Assembly (NCBI GenBank): GCA_903813345.2 | Contig: CAIIXF020000395.1 | Location: forward strand, 1-16,817 | DNA: 16,817 bases | Reading direction: 5' to 3' | Source: Owenia fusiformis | Taxonomy: Eukaryota; Annelida; Polychaeta; Sabellida; Oweniidae | Shown: in pieces, positions 16,429-16,817 of the stretch | Position numbering within the stretch: the stretch's first letter is position 1 | How the letters are laid out: every line of letters starts with the position of its first letter | The notes under the pieces: model-generated | What the model saw: the letters and a program-made list of their open reading frames with translations, nothing else | Told to the model about the DNA's origin: nothing | Databases searched by the model: none | Program-made: the position numbers and the translations under genes

Positions 16429-16817
16429 CTACAGATGGAACAATTAAGTGTTACTCATTGTGTTTGAGGAATGACATGTTTTTATGATGACTAAGACCCA
16501 GTTGCATGTAGTTTTGTGAAGGTTTGATGCTAGTTGTCTTTAAATGCACTCCATATTCATCAAAAAAGTGAGAAAATAAAACAAGAATAATGTTGGGCCT
16601 GACCACCTGTACACTATTGCAATTTTACACTCTTTATATCCAAAATATTACTAATTCACTTTTTTTGTCATATGCATAACACACGGGTGATCCGCTCAAT
16701 TACGCTGGTTACAGAAACAGTTCATTTTGGTAACAAAATGTTGGAACGTCGAAGGTATGATTTTTCTTTTTTCCTTATTTCACACCTTGTAGGCAGAATC
16801 ACCACGACATTTTTTCA
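16429..16817. other. Right flank, probably intron
   Basis: No further exon of the minus-strand gene was recognised. On the plus strand a splice-like pair (gaag|gtatga at 16751 and accttgtag|gcag near 16791) encloses only ~40 bases and is not called. Confidence 0.4.

Noticed and set aside
16751-16800. Tiny plus-strand intron near the right edge
   Set aside because: About 40 bases between splice-like words is too short, and no coding is recognised on either side.

Overview
The window looks like AT-rich nuclear DNA of an invertebrate animal, probably marine; I cannot name the species. The evidence is short coding pieces bounded by GT-AG splice sites, long introns and a dense mix of eukaryotic transposon remnants (Ty3/gypsy LTR, mariner-like, MITE and foldback elements). 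There are no bacterial-style operons and almost no long open frames. Most long frames are products of low stop density or tandem repeats.

Two host genes can be recognised, both on the minus strand and both only in part. At the left end, exons at 1188-1344 and 586-642 encode a contiguous piece of an amidase-signature-family enzyme, joined by an intron with a GC donor. At the right end, exons at 16221-16428, 16078-16134, 15224-15376, 14308-14450 and 13661-13878 encode consecutive spectrin-repeat-like helices of a large nesprin-like (or related) cytoskeletal protein. All internal introns are phase 0. The gene as read here carries one in-frame TGA and two single-base frameshifts, so it is a decaying copy or the assembly has base errors. 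A weaker candidate exon lies at 11992-12240.

Between them lie mobile and repetitive elements. At 2726-3438 an antisense gypsy integrase fragment is interrupted by the LTR, primer binding site and gag start of a second LTR retrotransposon. At 3603-4535 there is a degenerate mariner-like transposase with long inverted repeats. A ~320 bp direct duplication covers about 4980-5855, and a palindrome lies near 6350-6455. At 7259-7393 three hairpins on the minus strand have the form of the histone mRNA 3' stem-loop, but no histone gene is next to them. A composite repeat spans 7498-8590, 97-bp tandem repeats lie at 8772-8966, and a 143-bp TA-flanked MITE lies at 10024-10166. An 848-bp near-perfect foldback element with a 5-bp target duplication lies at 10517-11364, and a ~26-copy 33-bp minisatellite at 12265-13103.

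No intact protein-coding gene is complete in the window. The points most worth a second look are the orphan histone-type stem-loops, the foldback element with its repeated 11-mer, the composite element at 7.5-8.6 kb, and the broken spectrin-repeat gene. All identity values were estimated by eye.
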